The translations under genes and the position numbers were made by a program. Below the pieces are notes generated by a model. The model had not been told where the DNA came from, did no database searches, and saw nothing but the letters and a program-made list of their open reading frames with translations. From Rubrimonas sp036788415 (GTDB lineage: Bacteria > Pseudomonadota > Alphaproteobacteria > Rhodobacterales > Rhodobacteraceae), in assembly GCF_036788415.1 (NCBI RefSeq), contig NZ_DAIQNN010000011.1:1-64000 (forward strand): a stretch of 64,000 nucleotides of DNA. The letters run 5' to 3'. Positions 33,512 through 42,196 of the stretch are shown one piece after another. Every line of letters starts with the position of its first letter. Within the stretch, counting starts at the first letter, position 1.

Positions 33512-34718
33512 CGCGCCCATGCCGCTGCGCGCCCGCCTGCCCTCGACGCAGCTGAGCCCCGAGACGCGGCGCGTCATGGGGCCGATCGGGCTCGCGCTCA
33601 TGATTGCGGCGGTGGCGACCATCCTCTGGCCCGGGCCGACGCCGATCTGGGGCTGGGCGCTGCTGCTCGGCGCGCTGGTCGCGCTGAGGCGGAGCAGTTC
33701 GGCGCTCCTGCGCTATGTGATCCTTCGGCTCTGGACGATGCTCGGCACGCTGATCGTCATCGCGGCGCTGATCTTCTTCATCATCAACCTGCCGCCCGGC
33801 GACTACCTGTCCAACCAGATCGCCGAGCTGCGGGCGAGCGGGCAGGAGTCGGGCGTCGCGCAGGCCGAGTTTCTGATGCGCGAATACGCGCTCGACCGAC
33901 CGCTGCTCGAACAGTTCGGCGTGTGGATGGGAATCTGGCCGGGGCCGGACGGTTTTTCGGGCCTGTTGCAGGGCGATTTCGGCCACAGCTTCGAACTCGA
34001 CCGCCCGGTCGCCGAGGTGGTGGCCGAAGGCATGGCCTTCACCATCGGGCTCAACCTCGCGGTGGTGCTGTTCGTCTACGTCACGGCGCTGCCGCTCGGG
34101 GTGATCTCGGCGGTGAAGGCGAACAGCTGGATCGACCGGCTCGCCGCCTTCATCGGCTATGTCGGGCTCGCCACGCCGAATTTCCTGCTGGCGCTGGTGC
34201 TGATGTATTACGGCAACAAGGCGGTCGGGCTGCCGATCGGCGGCGGCATGGCGTCCGAATTCATCGACGAGCCGATGAGCCTCGCCAAGCTCGGCTCGAT
34301 CCTCCTGCATCTCATCGCGCCGGTGATCGTGATCGGCACCGCCGGCATGGCCGCGATGTCGCGCCGGCTGCGCGCCAATCTGCTTGACGAACTCGGCAAA
34401 CCCTACGTCCAGACCGCCCGCGCCAAAGGCGCGCCGCCGACTCAGGCGCTGATCCGCTATCCGCTGCGCATGGCGCTCAACCCCTTCGTCGCCGACATCG
34501 GCAATCTGCTGCCGCAGCTTGTGTCGGGCTCGGTGCTGGTGTCGGTGGTGATGAGCCTGCCGACCATCGGGCCGGTGTTGCTGGCCGCGCTCAAGAGCCA
34601 GGACATCTTCCTCGCCGGCTTCATCCTGCTCTTCGTCTCGGCGCTGACGCTGGTGGGGATGCTGGTCTCCGACCTGCTGCTGGCGCTGCTCGACCCTCGC
34701 ATCAGGCTCGCGCGATGA
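33501..34718 (+). CDS. yejB: ABC transporter permease, YejB-like, with N-terminal extension
   Basis: Inner-membrane permease of 405 residues. An extra N-terminal part with two hydrophobic helices (GPIGLALMIAAVATILW and WGWALLLGALVAL) precedes the usual first helix LRLWTMLGTLIVIAALIFFI. The periplasmic loop then holds MREYALDRPLLEQFGVWM and GDFGHSFELDRPVAEVV, typical of YejB/OppB. The EAA loop is LGKPYVQTARAKGAPPTQAL. The start ATG at 33501 overlaps yejA by 11 bases and the stop overlaps yejE by 4. Confidence 0.92.
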   Translation: MPSDAPMPLRARLPSTQLSPETRRVMGPIGLALMIAAVATILWPGPTPIWGWALLLGALVALRRSSSALLRYVILRLWTMLGTLIVIAALIFFIINLPPGDYLSNQIAELRASGQESGVAQAEFLMREYALDRPLLEQFGVWMGIWPGPDGFSGLLQGDFGHSFELDRPVAEVVAEGMAFTIGLNLAVVLFVYVTALPLGVISAVKANSWIDRLAAFIGYVGLATPNFLLALVLMYYGNKAVGLPIGGGMASEFIDEPMSLAKLGSILLHLIAPVIVIGTAGMAAMSRRLRANLLDELGKPYVQTARAKGAPPTQALIRYPLRMALNPFVADIGNLLPQLVSGSVLVSVVMSLPTIGPVLLAALKSQDIFLAGFILLFVSALTLVGMLVSDLLLALLDPRIRLAR

Positions 34719-35899
34719 ACTGGCGTTTCGCCTCCGACCCGCGCGCCGCTGGCGACCCGGACGCGCATTTCGTCTCGGACAGCGCGGACGATCCGCGCTT
34801 CGACCCCGGCGCCGGCGCGCGCGCCGATCTCGACGCGCCGGCCTGGACGTTGATCGCGCGGCGCTTCCTGCGCCATCGGCTGGCGGTCGCCTGCGGGGTC
34901 TATTTGCTGGCGATCTATCTGGCGCTGCCCTTCATCGGCTTCTTCGCGCCCTATCTGCACACCGAGCGCAACGAGGACCGCATCTACGCCGCCCCCCAGA
35001 TGGTGCGCTTGTTCCACGAGGGCGCCTTCATCGGCCCGCACACTTACGCCACGAGCGAGACGCTCAACCTCGACACCTTCCAGAACGAGACGGAGATCGA
35101 CCTCTCGACGCCGCTGCCCTTGCGTTTCTTCACGCGCTGCGGGACGCCTCACCGGTTTCTCGGCGTGTTCGAGACCGATTTCCGCGTGCTCTGCGCGCCC
35201 GAAGGCCACGACTTCTTCCTGCTGGGGACGGATCGGCTGGGCCGCGACGTGCACAGCCGGATCATGTACGGCGCGCAGCTGTCGCTGACGGTGGGGCTGA
35301 TCGGCGTTTTGGTCAGCTTCGCCATCGGCCTCGCGCTTGGCGGGGCGGCGGGCTTCTTCGGCGGCTGGGTCGACGCCGGCGTCAGCCGCGCCATCGAGAT
35401 CGTGCGATCGCTGCCGGAGTTGCCGATCTGGCTCGCGCTCTCGGCGGCGATCCCGCCGGCCTGGGGGCCGGTCTCGGTGTTCTTCATGATCTCGATCATT
35501 CTGGGCCTGCTCGACTGGCCGGGCCTCGCGCGCGCGGTGCGCTCGAAATTCCTGGCGCTGCGGCGCGAGGACTACGTGCAGGCGGCGGAGCTGATGGGGG
35601 CGTCGCCGCACCGCATCGTCTGGGCGCACATGATCCCCAATTTCATGAGCCATCTGGTGGCGTCGGCCGCGCTCGCCGTGCCGACGATGATCCTCGGCGA
35701 GACGGCGCTGTCCTTCCTCGGCCTTGGCCTGCGCGCGCCTGCGGTGTCGTGGGGGCTGATGCTCAACGACGCGCTCGATCTGACGGTGGTCGAAATTTAT
35801 CCGTGGCTGCTGGCGCCGCTCGCGCCGGTGATGATGGTGGTCCTCGCCTTCAGCTTCCTCGGCGACGGGCTGCGCGACGCGCTCGACCCGTATTCCTGA
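34715..35899 (+). CDS. yejE: ABC transporter permease, YejE-like
   Basis: Second permease of the peptide importer, 394 residues. A cytosolic N-terminus is followed by one helix (LAVACGVYLLAIYLALPFIG), a large periplasmic region, then GTDRLGRDVHSRIMYGAQLSL, the conserved entry to the OppC-type permease domain. The EAA loop is QAAELMGASPHRIVWAHMIPN and the end has GDGLRDALDPYS, as in nearly all OppC/DppC/YejE proteins. It closes the yejFABE unit. Confidence 0.93.
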   Translation: MNWRFASDPRAAGDPDAHFVSDSADDPRFDPGAGARADLDAPAWTLIARRFLRHRLAVACGVYLLAIYLALPFIGFFAPYLHTERNEDRIYAAPQMVRLFHEGAFIGPHTYATSETLNLDTFQNETEIDLSTPLPLRFFTRCGTPHRFLGVFETDFRVLCAPEGHDFFLLGTDRLGRDVHSRIMYGAQLSLTVGLIGVLVSFAIGLALGGAAGFFGGWVDAGVSRAIEIVRSLPELPIWLALSAAIPPAWGPVSVFFMISIILGLLDWPGLARAVRSKFLALRREDYVQAAELMGASPHRIVWAHMIPNFMSHLVASAALAVPTMILGETALSFLGLGLRAPAVSWGLMLNDALDLTVVEIYPWLLAPLAPVMMVVLAFSFLGDGLRDALDPYS

Positions 35900-35954
35900 G
35901 CCGATTCGCAACCCCCTTCGATCCACAAAAACTTGCCGTGAAATCGACCCGGAA

Positions 35955-35968
35955 TTGATCTCGATCAA
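35955..35968 (+). promoter_or_regulatory. Perfect FNR/FnrL box
   Basis: TTGATCTCGATCAA matches the FNR consensus TTGAT-N4-ATCAA at every fixed position, about 102 bases before the ATG at 36064 and 62 bases after the yejE stop. This implies oxygen-dependent control of the downstream pair by an FnrL-type regulator. The regulator gene is not in the window. Confidence 0.85.
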
Positions 35969-36063
35969 TGGGCGGCGCGCCGTGCTGCGGCATTCAGGGG
36001 CAAACCCGACTTCGCCGGTCGCCTTTGGCGCGCGGAACGGGACCTGACCAGGGAGGCGCCCTC

Positions 36064-37281
36064 ATGGCTCTGCGAATGCCGCACGCGCTCGGCGAGCGCT
36101 ACTCGCCGCTCTATTTCCTCGCCGCGCTCGGCGCGGGCGGGCTGACGGCGAATTTCTTCGTCTGGTTGATGTTCTGGGTCCCGCATGAGGGCCGCCCGGT
36201 CCCGACTTTCGAGGATGTCGCGGCGGCGCTCTCCAGCGGCGCGCTGCCGCTTCAGATCGCCACGGCGGTCGCGGTGCTCGGGGTCGCCGTGTTCGCGCTG
36301 CTGCATGTCCGCCTGTTGGTCTGGAACATCGCCGAATACCGCCGTTTCGCCGCCACGCCGGCCGGCGCGGCGCTGCGCCGGGGCAACGCCGAGACGCAGC
36401 TTCTCGCCCTGCCGCTGACGCTCGCGATGAGCGTCAATGTCGGCTTCGTCATCGGGCTCGTCTTCGTCCCCGGCCTGTGGTCGATCGTGGAATGGCTGTT
36501 CCCGGCGGCGCTCGCGGCCTTTCTCGTCATCGGGATCTGGGCGCTGCGGATGCTCGGCGACTTCTACGGGCGCGTGCTGACGCAGGGTGGCTTCGACTGC
36601 GCGAAGAACAACAGTTTCACGCAGATGCTGCCCGCCTTCGCCCTCTCGATGGTCGGCGTGGGCCTCGCCGCGCCTGCGGCGATGAGCGCGACGCCCTGGA
36701 TCGCCGCGCTCTCCTGGCTGCTGGCGAGCTTCTTCATCGTGGCCGCCGTCCTTGTCGGCTCCGTCGCGATGATGCTCGGCCTGCGCGCGATGATGGAGCG
36801 CGGCGCCGACGCCGACAGCGCCCCCTCGCTCTGGATCGGCGTGCCGATCCTGACGGTGCTCGGCATCGCGCTGATGCGCACCGGCCATGGCGCGCACGCC
36901 CATCTCGGGGCCGAGACCACCGCCGCCGACAACCTCTCGGTGCTGGCCACCTTCCTCAGCGCGCAGCTCGGCTTCCTGCTGCTCGGCTGGGCGGTGCTGC
37001 GCCGGCAGGGCTATTTCGACCGCTTCGTCTTCGGGCGCGACGTATCGGCGGGCTCCTGGGCGCTGGTCTGCCCGGGCGTGGCGCTGGGCGTGATGCTGCA
37101 TTTCTTCGTCAATCTCGGTCTCGTCGGCGCCGGCGCAATCGCGAAGTTCGGGGTCGCCTACTGGGCGGTCTCGGGCCTCGCGCTCGTCGTGCAAGCCGCG
37201 ACGATCTGGCTGGTGCTGCGTCTGGCGCAGCGCCACTTCCCCGACCGCCCGTTCGCGGGCGTCGCCGCTCCGGCCGAATGA
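36064..37281 (+). CDS. Ten-helix inner-membrane protein (possibly TsoY-family), Fnr-boxed
   Basis: Membrane protein of 405 residues with about ten hydrophobic helices. It starts with LGERYSPLYFLAALGAGGL and has a cytosolic or loop segment GGFDCAKNNSFTQMLP, then GALTGHGAHAH-like loop MRTGHGAHAHLGAE. The overall layout resembles SLAC1/TDT-like membrane proteins. I recall close relatives annotated as TsoY family (seleno)proteins; this is memory, not a search result, and the function is unknown. The cysteine in FDCAKNN is a candidate functional residue. ATG 36064 follows ggaggcgccctc. An FNR box lies upstream, and a DsrE-like gene lies 52 bases downstream, so the two probably act together under low oxygen. 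Confidence 0.7.
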   Translation: MALRMPHALGERYSPLYFLAALGAGGLTANFFVWLMFWVPHEGRPVPTFEDVAAALSSGALPLQIATAVAVLGVAVFALLHVRLLVWNIAEYRRFAATPAGAALRRGNAETQLLALPLTLAMSVNVGFVIGLVFVPGLWSIVEWLFPAALAAFLVIGIWALRMLGDFYGRVLTQGGFDCAKNNSFTQMLPAFALSMVGVGLAAPAAMSATPWIAALSWLLASFFIVAAVLVGSVAMMLGLRAMMERGADADSAPSLWIGVPILTVLGIALMRTGHGAHAHLGAETTAADNLSVLATFLSAQLGFLLLGWAVLRRQGYFDRFVFGRDVSAGSWALVCPGVALGVMLHFFVNLGLVGAGAIAKFGVAYWAVSGLALVVQAATIWLVLRLAQRHFPDRPFAGVAAPAE

Positions 37282-37333
37282 TCTCCCTGACACCCCGGCC
37301 GGGTTCCCCAAGCGCAAGCACAGGAGCTTTTCC

Positions 37334-37774
37334 ATGCGCAAACTCTTCGCCGCCCTCGCCCTGACCGCCGCCGCCTTCGTTGCGGCCCCGGCCTCGGCGG
37401 AGGACGACAAGACCACCCTCGTCACCATGGTGGCGACGGGCGAGCCGCAGACCCAGCTGATGGCGATGGTGCTGACCGCGCAGGCGATGGAGCAGGGCGC
37501 GGCCAGCCACATCCTGCTCTGCGGCCCCGGCGGCGATCTCGCCCTGAAGGAGGCGCCGGCCTCCGCAACTGCGCCGCAGAAGCCGCGCGACATGAGCCCG
37601 CAGGGGCTGATGAAGATGCTGATGGGCAAGGGCGCCGTGGTCGAAGTCTGCGCGATCTACCTGCCCAACAAGGGCGCCGACCAGTCGGCGCTGCTCGACG
37701 GCGTCGGCGTCGCGGCCCCGCCCGCCATGGCGGCGAAGCTGCTCGCCAAGGGCGCGCGGATCATGAGCTTCTGA
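37334..37774 (+). CDS. Periplasmic DsrE-like protein
   Basis: Protein of 146 residues with a signal peptide (RKLFAALALTAAAFVAAP, cleaved near ASAED). The mature part has the DsrE/DsrF-like fold: TLVTMVATGEPQTQLMAM, ASHILLCGPGGDLALK and AVVEVCAIYLPNKG. Two cysteines are kept, one in LLCGPGG and one in VEVCAIY, the latter near where DsrE-type sulfur carriers have their active Cys. A periplasmic sulfur-relay or persulfide-binding role is an inference. It sits between the Fnr-boxed membrane gene and a strong terminator. The start is supported by caggagc. Confidence 0.82.
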   Translation: MRKLFAALALTAAAFVAAPASAEDDKTTLVTMVATGEPQTQLMAMVLTAQAMEQGAASHILLCGPGGDLALKEAPASATAPQKPRDMSPQGLMKMLMGKGAVVEVCAIYLPNKGADQSALLDGVGVAAPPAMAAKLLAKGARIMSF

Positions 37775-37795
37775 GCGCAGCAGTTCGCGTGAACG

Positions 37796-37823
37796 GGGCG
37801 CCCGGGAGACCGGGCGCCTTTTT
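37796..37823 (+). terminator. Rho-independent terminator after the DsrE-like gene
   Basis: GGCGCCCGG (37797-37805), loop GAGA, CCGGGCGCC (37810-37818), then TTTTT to 37823. It lies 22 bases after the DsrE-like stop and is the strongest classical terminator in the window. It also separates the unit from the convergent dehydrogenase gene. Confidence 0.95.
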
Positions 37824-37852
37824 CGTTTGGGCCCGAGGGATCAGCCGCCGTT

Positions 37853-39004
37853 TCAGTAGACGAGGATCGGACGCAGATCGGCGTCGTCGCGCAGCAGGTC
37901 GAAGCCCTCGTTCACGCGGTCGAGCGGCAGGGGATGGGTGCGGGCGTCGTCGAGGCTGAGCGTTCCCTCCATCATCCAGTCGATCAGCCGGGTCGCCTCG
38001 GGGCGCGGGGCTGTTCCCTCATGCGGGGCGCCGAGGGCCGAAGCGCTCCAGGCGCGGCCTTCGAGCGCGGCGCCGGGTTTGGCGTCAATTGCGGGCGCGA
38101 CGGCCACGATGAGCGTCTCGCCCCAGCCGGCGCGGGCGATCTCGAGGGCGTCCCGCATGGCGGCGACGCGGCCTGTGGTCTCGAAGGTGTAGTCCACGCG
38201 CCCCTCGGTGAGGCTTGCGACCTCGCCGGCGAGGCCGAGGCCGGCGATCCCGCCGCCTACCCCCCCTCCGGAGCGCCGGTCGGGGTCGGGCGCCAGCGCC
38301 GCGCAGGCGCCGGCGTCGCGGGCGCGGGCGCGGGCCTGCGGGTCGGCGGCGACGCAGATGACGCTCAGCGCGCCGGCGCCGCGCAGCGCGTCGATCAGCG
38401 CCGGCCCCGACGGGCCGAAGCCGAAGATCACGCAGCGCGCCCCCGGGCGGACGCGGTCCGGGCGGAACAGGCCGCCGAGGCTCGCGCAGGCCTCGCAGCC
38501 CATCGCGCAGACCATCTCGAAGGGCGCGTCGTCGCGGATGCGCAGCAGCGTCGCTTCGGGCGCGACGGTGAAATTGGCGAAGCTCGACGCGGGGCTGCGG
38601 CGATGGATCGGCGCGCCGTCGAGCGTCTGGAACGCCTCCGAGACGCCGACGCGCCGCGCATTGCGCGGCAGGCCGCGCACCGCCTGGCAGAGATTGGTCT
38701 TGGGATGCAGGCAATAGGCGCAGGCGCGGCACTCCGCGGGCGGCGAGAGCAGCACATGATCGCCGATCCGAAGCGTGCGCACCTGCCGGCCGATCGCCCG
38801 CACGACCCCGACGCCTTCATGACCGAGAAGGATCGGAAAGACGCCCTCGGGGTCGGCGCCGGAGCGGGAGAAGGCGTCCGCCGCGCAGATCGCCGCCGCC
38901 TTGATCTCGACCAGCGCCTCATGGGCCCCCGGATCGGCGAGGCGCAGTCGGACGATCTCAAGCGGCGCGCCCGGCGCGCGCGCGATGGCCGCGCGTGTGA
39001 TCAT
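37853..39004 (-). CDS. Zinc-dependent alcohol dehydrogenase
   Basis: Cytosolic medium-chain dehydrogenase of 383 residues. Catalytic zinc ligands are seen in AAAICAADAFSRSGAD (Cys) and LGHEGVGVV (His/Glu), and the structural zinc cysteines in CRACAYCLHPKTNLC. The nucleotide-binding fold has VIFGFGPSGPALIDALRGAG. It resembles class III or aryl/benzyl alcohol dehydrogenases, with substrate unknown. The coenzyme-binding lobe has an odd Gly-rich insertion RRSGGGVGGGIAGLGLAGE. ATG 39004 is chosen over longer in-frame options up to 39547, which lack family similarity. Convergent with the DsrE-like gene. Confidence 0.88.
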   Translation of the reverse strand: MITRAAIARAPGAPLEIVRLRLADPGAHEALVEIKAAAICAADAFSRSGADPEGVFPILLGHEGVGVVRAIGRQVRTLRIGDHVLLSPPAECRACAYCLHPKTNLCQAVRGLPRNARRVGVSEAFQTLDGAPIHRRSPASSFANFTVAPEATLLRIRDDAPFEMVCAMGCEACASLGGLFRPDRVRPGARCVIFGFGPSGPALIDALRGAGALSVICVAADPQARARARDAGACAALAPDPDRRSGGGVGGGIAGLGLAGEVASLTEGRVDYTFETTGRVAAMRDALEIARAGWGETLIVAVAPAIDAKPGAALEGRAWSASALGAPHEGTAPRPEATRLIDWMMEGTLSLDDARTHPLPLDRVNEGFDLLRDDADLRPILVY

Positions 39005-39199
39005 TCCCAGCGACTCCCCGCGGATCGGCGCTTGCGGCGCGTGAGGGCGGGTCCACCCCGACTCGTGGCGGAGCGTATACCTTCGGCGGTCCCACGCCCA
39101 GAGGACGAAAGGCCAGTCGCGCGCATCCTCTCGCTTTCGGGAGCGGGTCGCGCTAAAGTCCGCTTCGGAAGCGCCTCTGAGAGCGCGGCGAGGATCGAG

Positions 39200-39685
39200 G
39201 TGGCGTCGGTGCGGCATTGGGCATGGCTGGCGGTCGCGGCGGTGGCCGCCGGCTGCGCGAACGGTTCGAAGACCCCGGAGGTCGATCCTTTCGCGCTGAC
39301 CCGCGACAACGCGTGCTACACGGTCGACATCTTCGACAAGATTTCGCTCCGAGCGCCCGGCGCGGACGTGCCGTCGAAATGGCGCGGCTTCTCGGGGCGC
39401 TGGGGCGGCGGGGCGTGGAACGGCAAATGGTGCCACGACCTTTATGTGCTCGACATCGCCTCCTCGGGGGCTGCGACGGTCATCGAGACGCATGCGCCGC
39501 TGCCCGAATGGGGCAAGCCCGCCAGCGCCTTCCGGCGCACCGCCCACATCGACAAGGACGGCCGGCTGCGGATGAATTTCGGGCGGGTGAAGGTCGAATA
39601 CTGGCTCGACGGCGAGACGCTCTACGGCAAGCGCGACGAAGGCACGGGCGAGATGATCGTGGCGCTGTCCCGGCGGGACTTCTGA
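39200..39685 (+). CDS. Small predicted lipoprotein, unknown function
   Basis: Protein of 161 residues with hydrophobic WAWLAVAAVAAGC, whose final Cys is a plausible lipid-attachment site near residue 16. The mature part has no family I recognise: YTVDIFDKISLRAPG, WRGFSGRWGGGAWNGKWCH, then an ending RVKVEYWLDGETLYGKRDE. The GRWGGG..W pattern and short beta-strand-like segments recall small calycin-like or polysaccharide-binding lipoproteins, but this is a guess. GTG 39200 has agga upstream; GTG 39209 is an alternative. Confidence 0.75.
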   Translation: MASVRHWAWLAVAAVAAGCANGSKTPEVDPFALTRDNACYTVDIFDKISLRAPGADVPSKWRGFSGRWGGGAWNGKWCHDLYVLDIASSGAATVIETHAPLPEWGKPASAFRRTAHIDKDGRLRMNFGRVKVEYWLDGETLYGKRDEGTGEMIVALSRRDF

Positions 39686-39719
39686 GGCGCGCGCCGGCCC
39701 GGATGACGGGCGCTTTCTG

Positions 39720-40550
39720 ATGGGAATCGTCTGGATCGTCTCTTACCCGAAATCGGGCAACACTTGGGTCCGGCTGTTCCTGCGCGCCTTCGCGGCCATC
39801 CGCGCCGGGGCGGCGCCGACGCGGCTTCTGGCGGCGCGCAGCCCCTTCGAGGCGTCGGACGCCGACGGCCAGTGGTTCCAGCCCTTCCTGAAGCGCCCCA
39901 TCGCCGACTGCGCGCTCGACGAGATCGCCGCCGTCCGCCCGCGCGCGCAAGCCGCCATCGCCGCCTCCCGCCCGGCGGACATGTTCGTCAAGTGCCATCA
40001 CTTCCTCGGGGTCGAGCGCGGGACGCCCACCATCGCAGGCGAGGTCACCCGCGCCGCCATCGTCGCCGTGCGCGACCCCCGCGACGTGGCGGTCAGCTAT
40101 CGCGGCTATCTCGGGATGGATGCGGACGCGGTGATCGACCACATGCTGAATCCCGCCGCGCTGACCGACCGGATGAACGGCGCCTACTGGGCGCTCGGAA
40201 GCTGGGGCGCGCATGTCGACAGCTGGACCATCAACCCCCCGCGCGGCGTCGTCCTCCTGCGCTACGAGGACATGCTGGCCGACCCCAAGCGCGCCTTCGG
40301 GGGCATGCTGACGGCGCTCGGCGTGCAGTTCCGCCCGGTCGATCTGCGCAAGGCGGTGGAGGCGACGGCTTTCGCGCGGCTTCGGGCCGAGGAGGGGCGG
40401 GCGGGCTTCTCCGAGACGCCCGGTTCTACCGAGCGCTTCTTCCGCAAGGGCGCCTCGGGCGGCTGGCGCGAGGCGCTGTCGGAAGCGCAGGCGCGCCGGC
40501 TGACCGAAGCCTTTGGACCGACCATGGCGCGGCTCGGCTACGAGGTCTGA
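39720..40550 (+). CDS. Sulfotransferase-domain protein
   Basis: Cytosolic protein of 276 residues that probably transfers sulfate from PAPS to a hydroxyl or amine acceptor. The 5'-phosphosulfate loop IVSYPKSGNTWVR lies at about 5-17. The 3'-phosphate-binding region is AIVAVRDPRDVAVSYRGYLG near 115, and LLRYEDMLADPKRAF follows near 180. RFFRKGASGGWREALSE matches the C-terminal R-K-G-x3-W motif of cytosolic sulfotransferases. Acceptor unknown. Its stop overlaps the convergent acyl-CoA synthetase gene by 13 bases. The PAP-type phosphatase at 18842 could recycle its by-product. Confidence 0.88.
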   Translation: MGIVWIVSYPKSGNTWVRLFLRAFAAIRAGAAPTRLLAARSPFEASDADGQWFQPFLKRPIADCALDEIAAVRPRAQAAIAASRPADMFVKCHHFLGVERGTPTIAGEVTRAAIVAVRDPRDVAVSYRGYLGMDADAVIDHMLNPAALTDRMNGAYWALGSWGAHVDSWTINPPRGVVLLRYEDMLADPKRAFGGMLTALGVQFRPVDLRKAVEATAFARLRAEEGRAGFSETPGSTERFFRKGASGGWREALSEAQARRLTEAFGPTMARLGYEV

Positions 40551-42196
40551 TCCTCGAGCGCCTGCCGGCGCAGTTCGCGCCGCATGATCTTGCCGGTCGC
40601 CGTCGTCGGCATCGTCTGCGCGAAGATCACCCGGCGCGGCGCCATGTGCGGGCTGAGACGGGCGCGGACATGGGCCCGCAGCGCCTCGGCCAGCGCGTCG
40701 GAGGCGGCGTATCCGGGGCGCAGCGTCACGCAGGCCGTCACCGCTTCGGTGCGCACCGGGTCGGGCAGACCGATCACCGCGGCGAGCGCCACCGCCTCAT
40801 GCGCGACGAGGCAATTCTCGATCTCGGTCGGCCCGATCCGATAGCCCGATGACGTGATGACGTCGTCGCCGCGCCCAGAGAAGAAGACGTAGCCCTCGGC
40901 GTCCATCGTCCCCTCGTCGCCCGAGCGCATCCAGTCGCCGGCGAATTTTTCGGCTGTCTTGTCGGGCCGGCCCCAGTATTCGAGGAACATCGCCGGCGAG
41001 CCGCGGCGCATCGCGATCTCGCCGGTCTCGCCGCGCGGCAGTTCCCGCCCCTGCGCGTCGATGATCGCGACGTCATGGCCGGGGACGGGGCGGCCCATCG
41101 AGCCGGGCTTCACCGGCATGATCCGGGCGTTGTTGGCGAGCACCTTGTTGCATTCGGTCTGGCCGTAGAACTCCGCAATCGTCAGCCCGAAGGCCTCGCG
41201 CCCCCACTCCACCAGCTCCGCGCCCAGAGCCTCGCCGCCCGAGCCGACCGTGCGAAGATCGAGAGCGCCGGGCTTGGGCGCGCCGGCCTGGCGCATAAGC
41301 TTCAGCGCAGTCGGCGGCAGGAAGGCGCAGCGCACGCCGAACTCGGCCATCAGCGCCGCCGCGCGCTCGGGGTCGAAGCGCTCCATCCGGTGCGACAGGA
41401 CGGGGACGCCCCAGTGCAGCGCCGGCATCAGCACGTTGCACAGGCCGCCCATCCACGCCCAGTCGGCCGGCGTCCAGAACAGATCGCCCGGCTGCGGCGG
41501 GAAGTCGTGCACGAGGGCCGCGCCCGGCAGGTGGCCAGCCATCACCCGATGCGCGTGCAGCGCGCCCTTGGGCGGGCCGGTGGTGCCGGAGGTGTAGGAG
41601 ATGAAGGCCGGATCGTCCGGCCCGGTCTCGGCGCAGTCCTGCGCGTCGGAGGCGCGGGCGAGCAGGGCGTCGAAGCTCTCGGCGTCGTCGCCCGCGCCGT
41701 CGACGCTCAGGATCAGGCGCAGATCGGGGAGATCGTCGCGGATCGCGGCGATCTTGGGCAGGTTGGCCGCGTCGGTCACGATCGCCCGCGCGCCGCTGTC
41801 CTGAAGGCGGAAGCGCAGCCCGTCGGCGCCGAACAGGGTGAACAGCGGCACGACGATGGCGGCGAGGCGATAGGCGGCGAGGTGGACCAGCAGCGTCTGC
41901 GGCGATTGCGGCAACAGCACCGCCACACGGTCGCCGCGCCCCACGCCCTGCGCCGCGAGCGCGTTGGCGAGGCGGCGCGCCTGGCGGTCGATCTCGCCAT
42001 GGGGCCAGCGCTCGGTCGTCCCGTCGGCGCGCAGATGGATCAGCGCGAGGCGGTCGGGCTCGGCGCGCGCCCGCGCCCCGACAAGCGCCTCGGCGATGTT
42101 GAAGCGGGCGGGCAGACGCCAGCGGAAGGCGGCGCGCAAGTCGTCCCAGCCGAGGCCGGGGCGCAGGCCCTCATGCAGGGGAGGAGCGAGGCTCAT
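40538..42196 (-). CDS. AMP-dependent acyl-CoA synthetase
   Basis: Cytosolic ANL-family ligase of 552 residues that activates a carboxylic acid to its acyl-CoA through an acyl-AMP. The P-loop-like motif is SYTSGTTGPPKGA near 190. Further motifs are FYGQTECNKVLANNA, GDWMRSGDEGTMDAEGYVFF and GRGDDVITSSGYRIGPTEIE; the C-terminal catalytic Lys is in TTATGKIMR. The layout is closest to the medium-chain (ACSM-like) and acetyl/propionyl group. The ATG overlaps the stop of the upstream ParA-like gene, so the two form one unit. Substrate unknown. Confidence 0.92.
   Translation of the reverse strand: MSLAPPLHEGLRPGLGWDDLRAAFRWRLPARFNIAEALVGARARAEPDRLALIHLRADGTTERWPHGEIDRQARRLANALAAQGVGRGDRVAVLLPQSPQTLLVHLAAYRLAAIVVPLFTLFGADGLRFRLQDSGARAIVTDAANLPKIAAIRDDLPDLRLILSVDGAGDDAESFDALLARASDAQDCAETGPDDPAFISYTSGTTGPPKGALHAHRVMAGHLPGAALVHDFPPQPGDLFWTPADWAWMGGLCNVLMPALHWGVPVLSHRMERFDPERAAALMAEFGVRCAFLPPTALKLMRQAGAPKPGALDLRTVGSGGEALGAELVEWGREAFGLTIAEFYGQTECNKVLANNARIMPVKPGSMGRPVPGHDVAIIDAQGRELPRGETGEIAMRRGSPAMFLEYWGRPDKTAEKFAGDWMRSGDEGTMDAEGYVFFSGRGDDVITSSGYRIGPTEIENCLVAHEAVALAAVIGLPDPVRTEAVTACVTLRPGYAASDALAEALRAHVRARLSPHMAPRRVIFAQTMPTTATGKIMRRELRRQALEDQTS

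Noticed and set aside
37934..39199. 5' part of a 583-codon plus-strand frame ahead of the small lipoprotein
   Set aside because: It is antisense to a convincing zinc dehydrogenase; the lipoprotein signal peptide begins only at about 39200.
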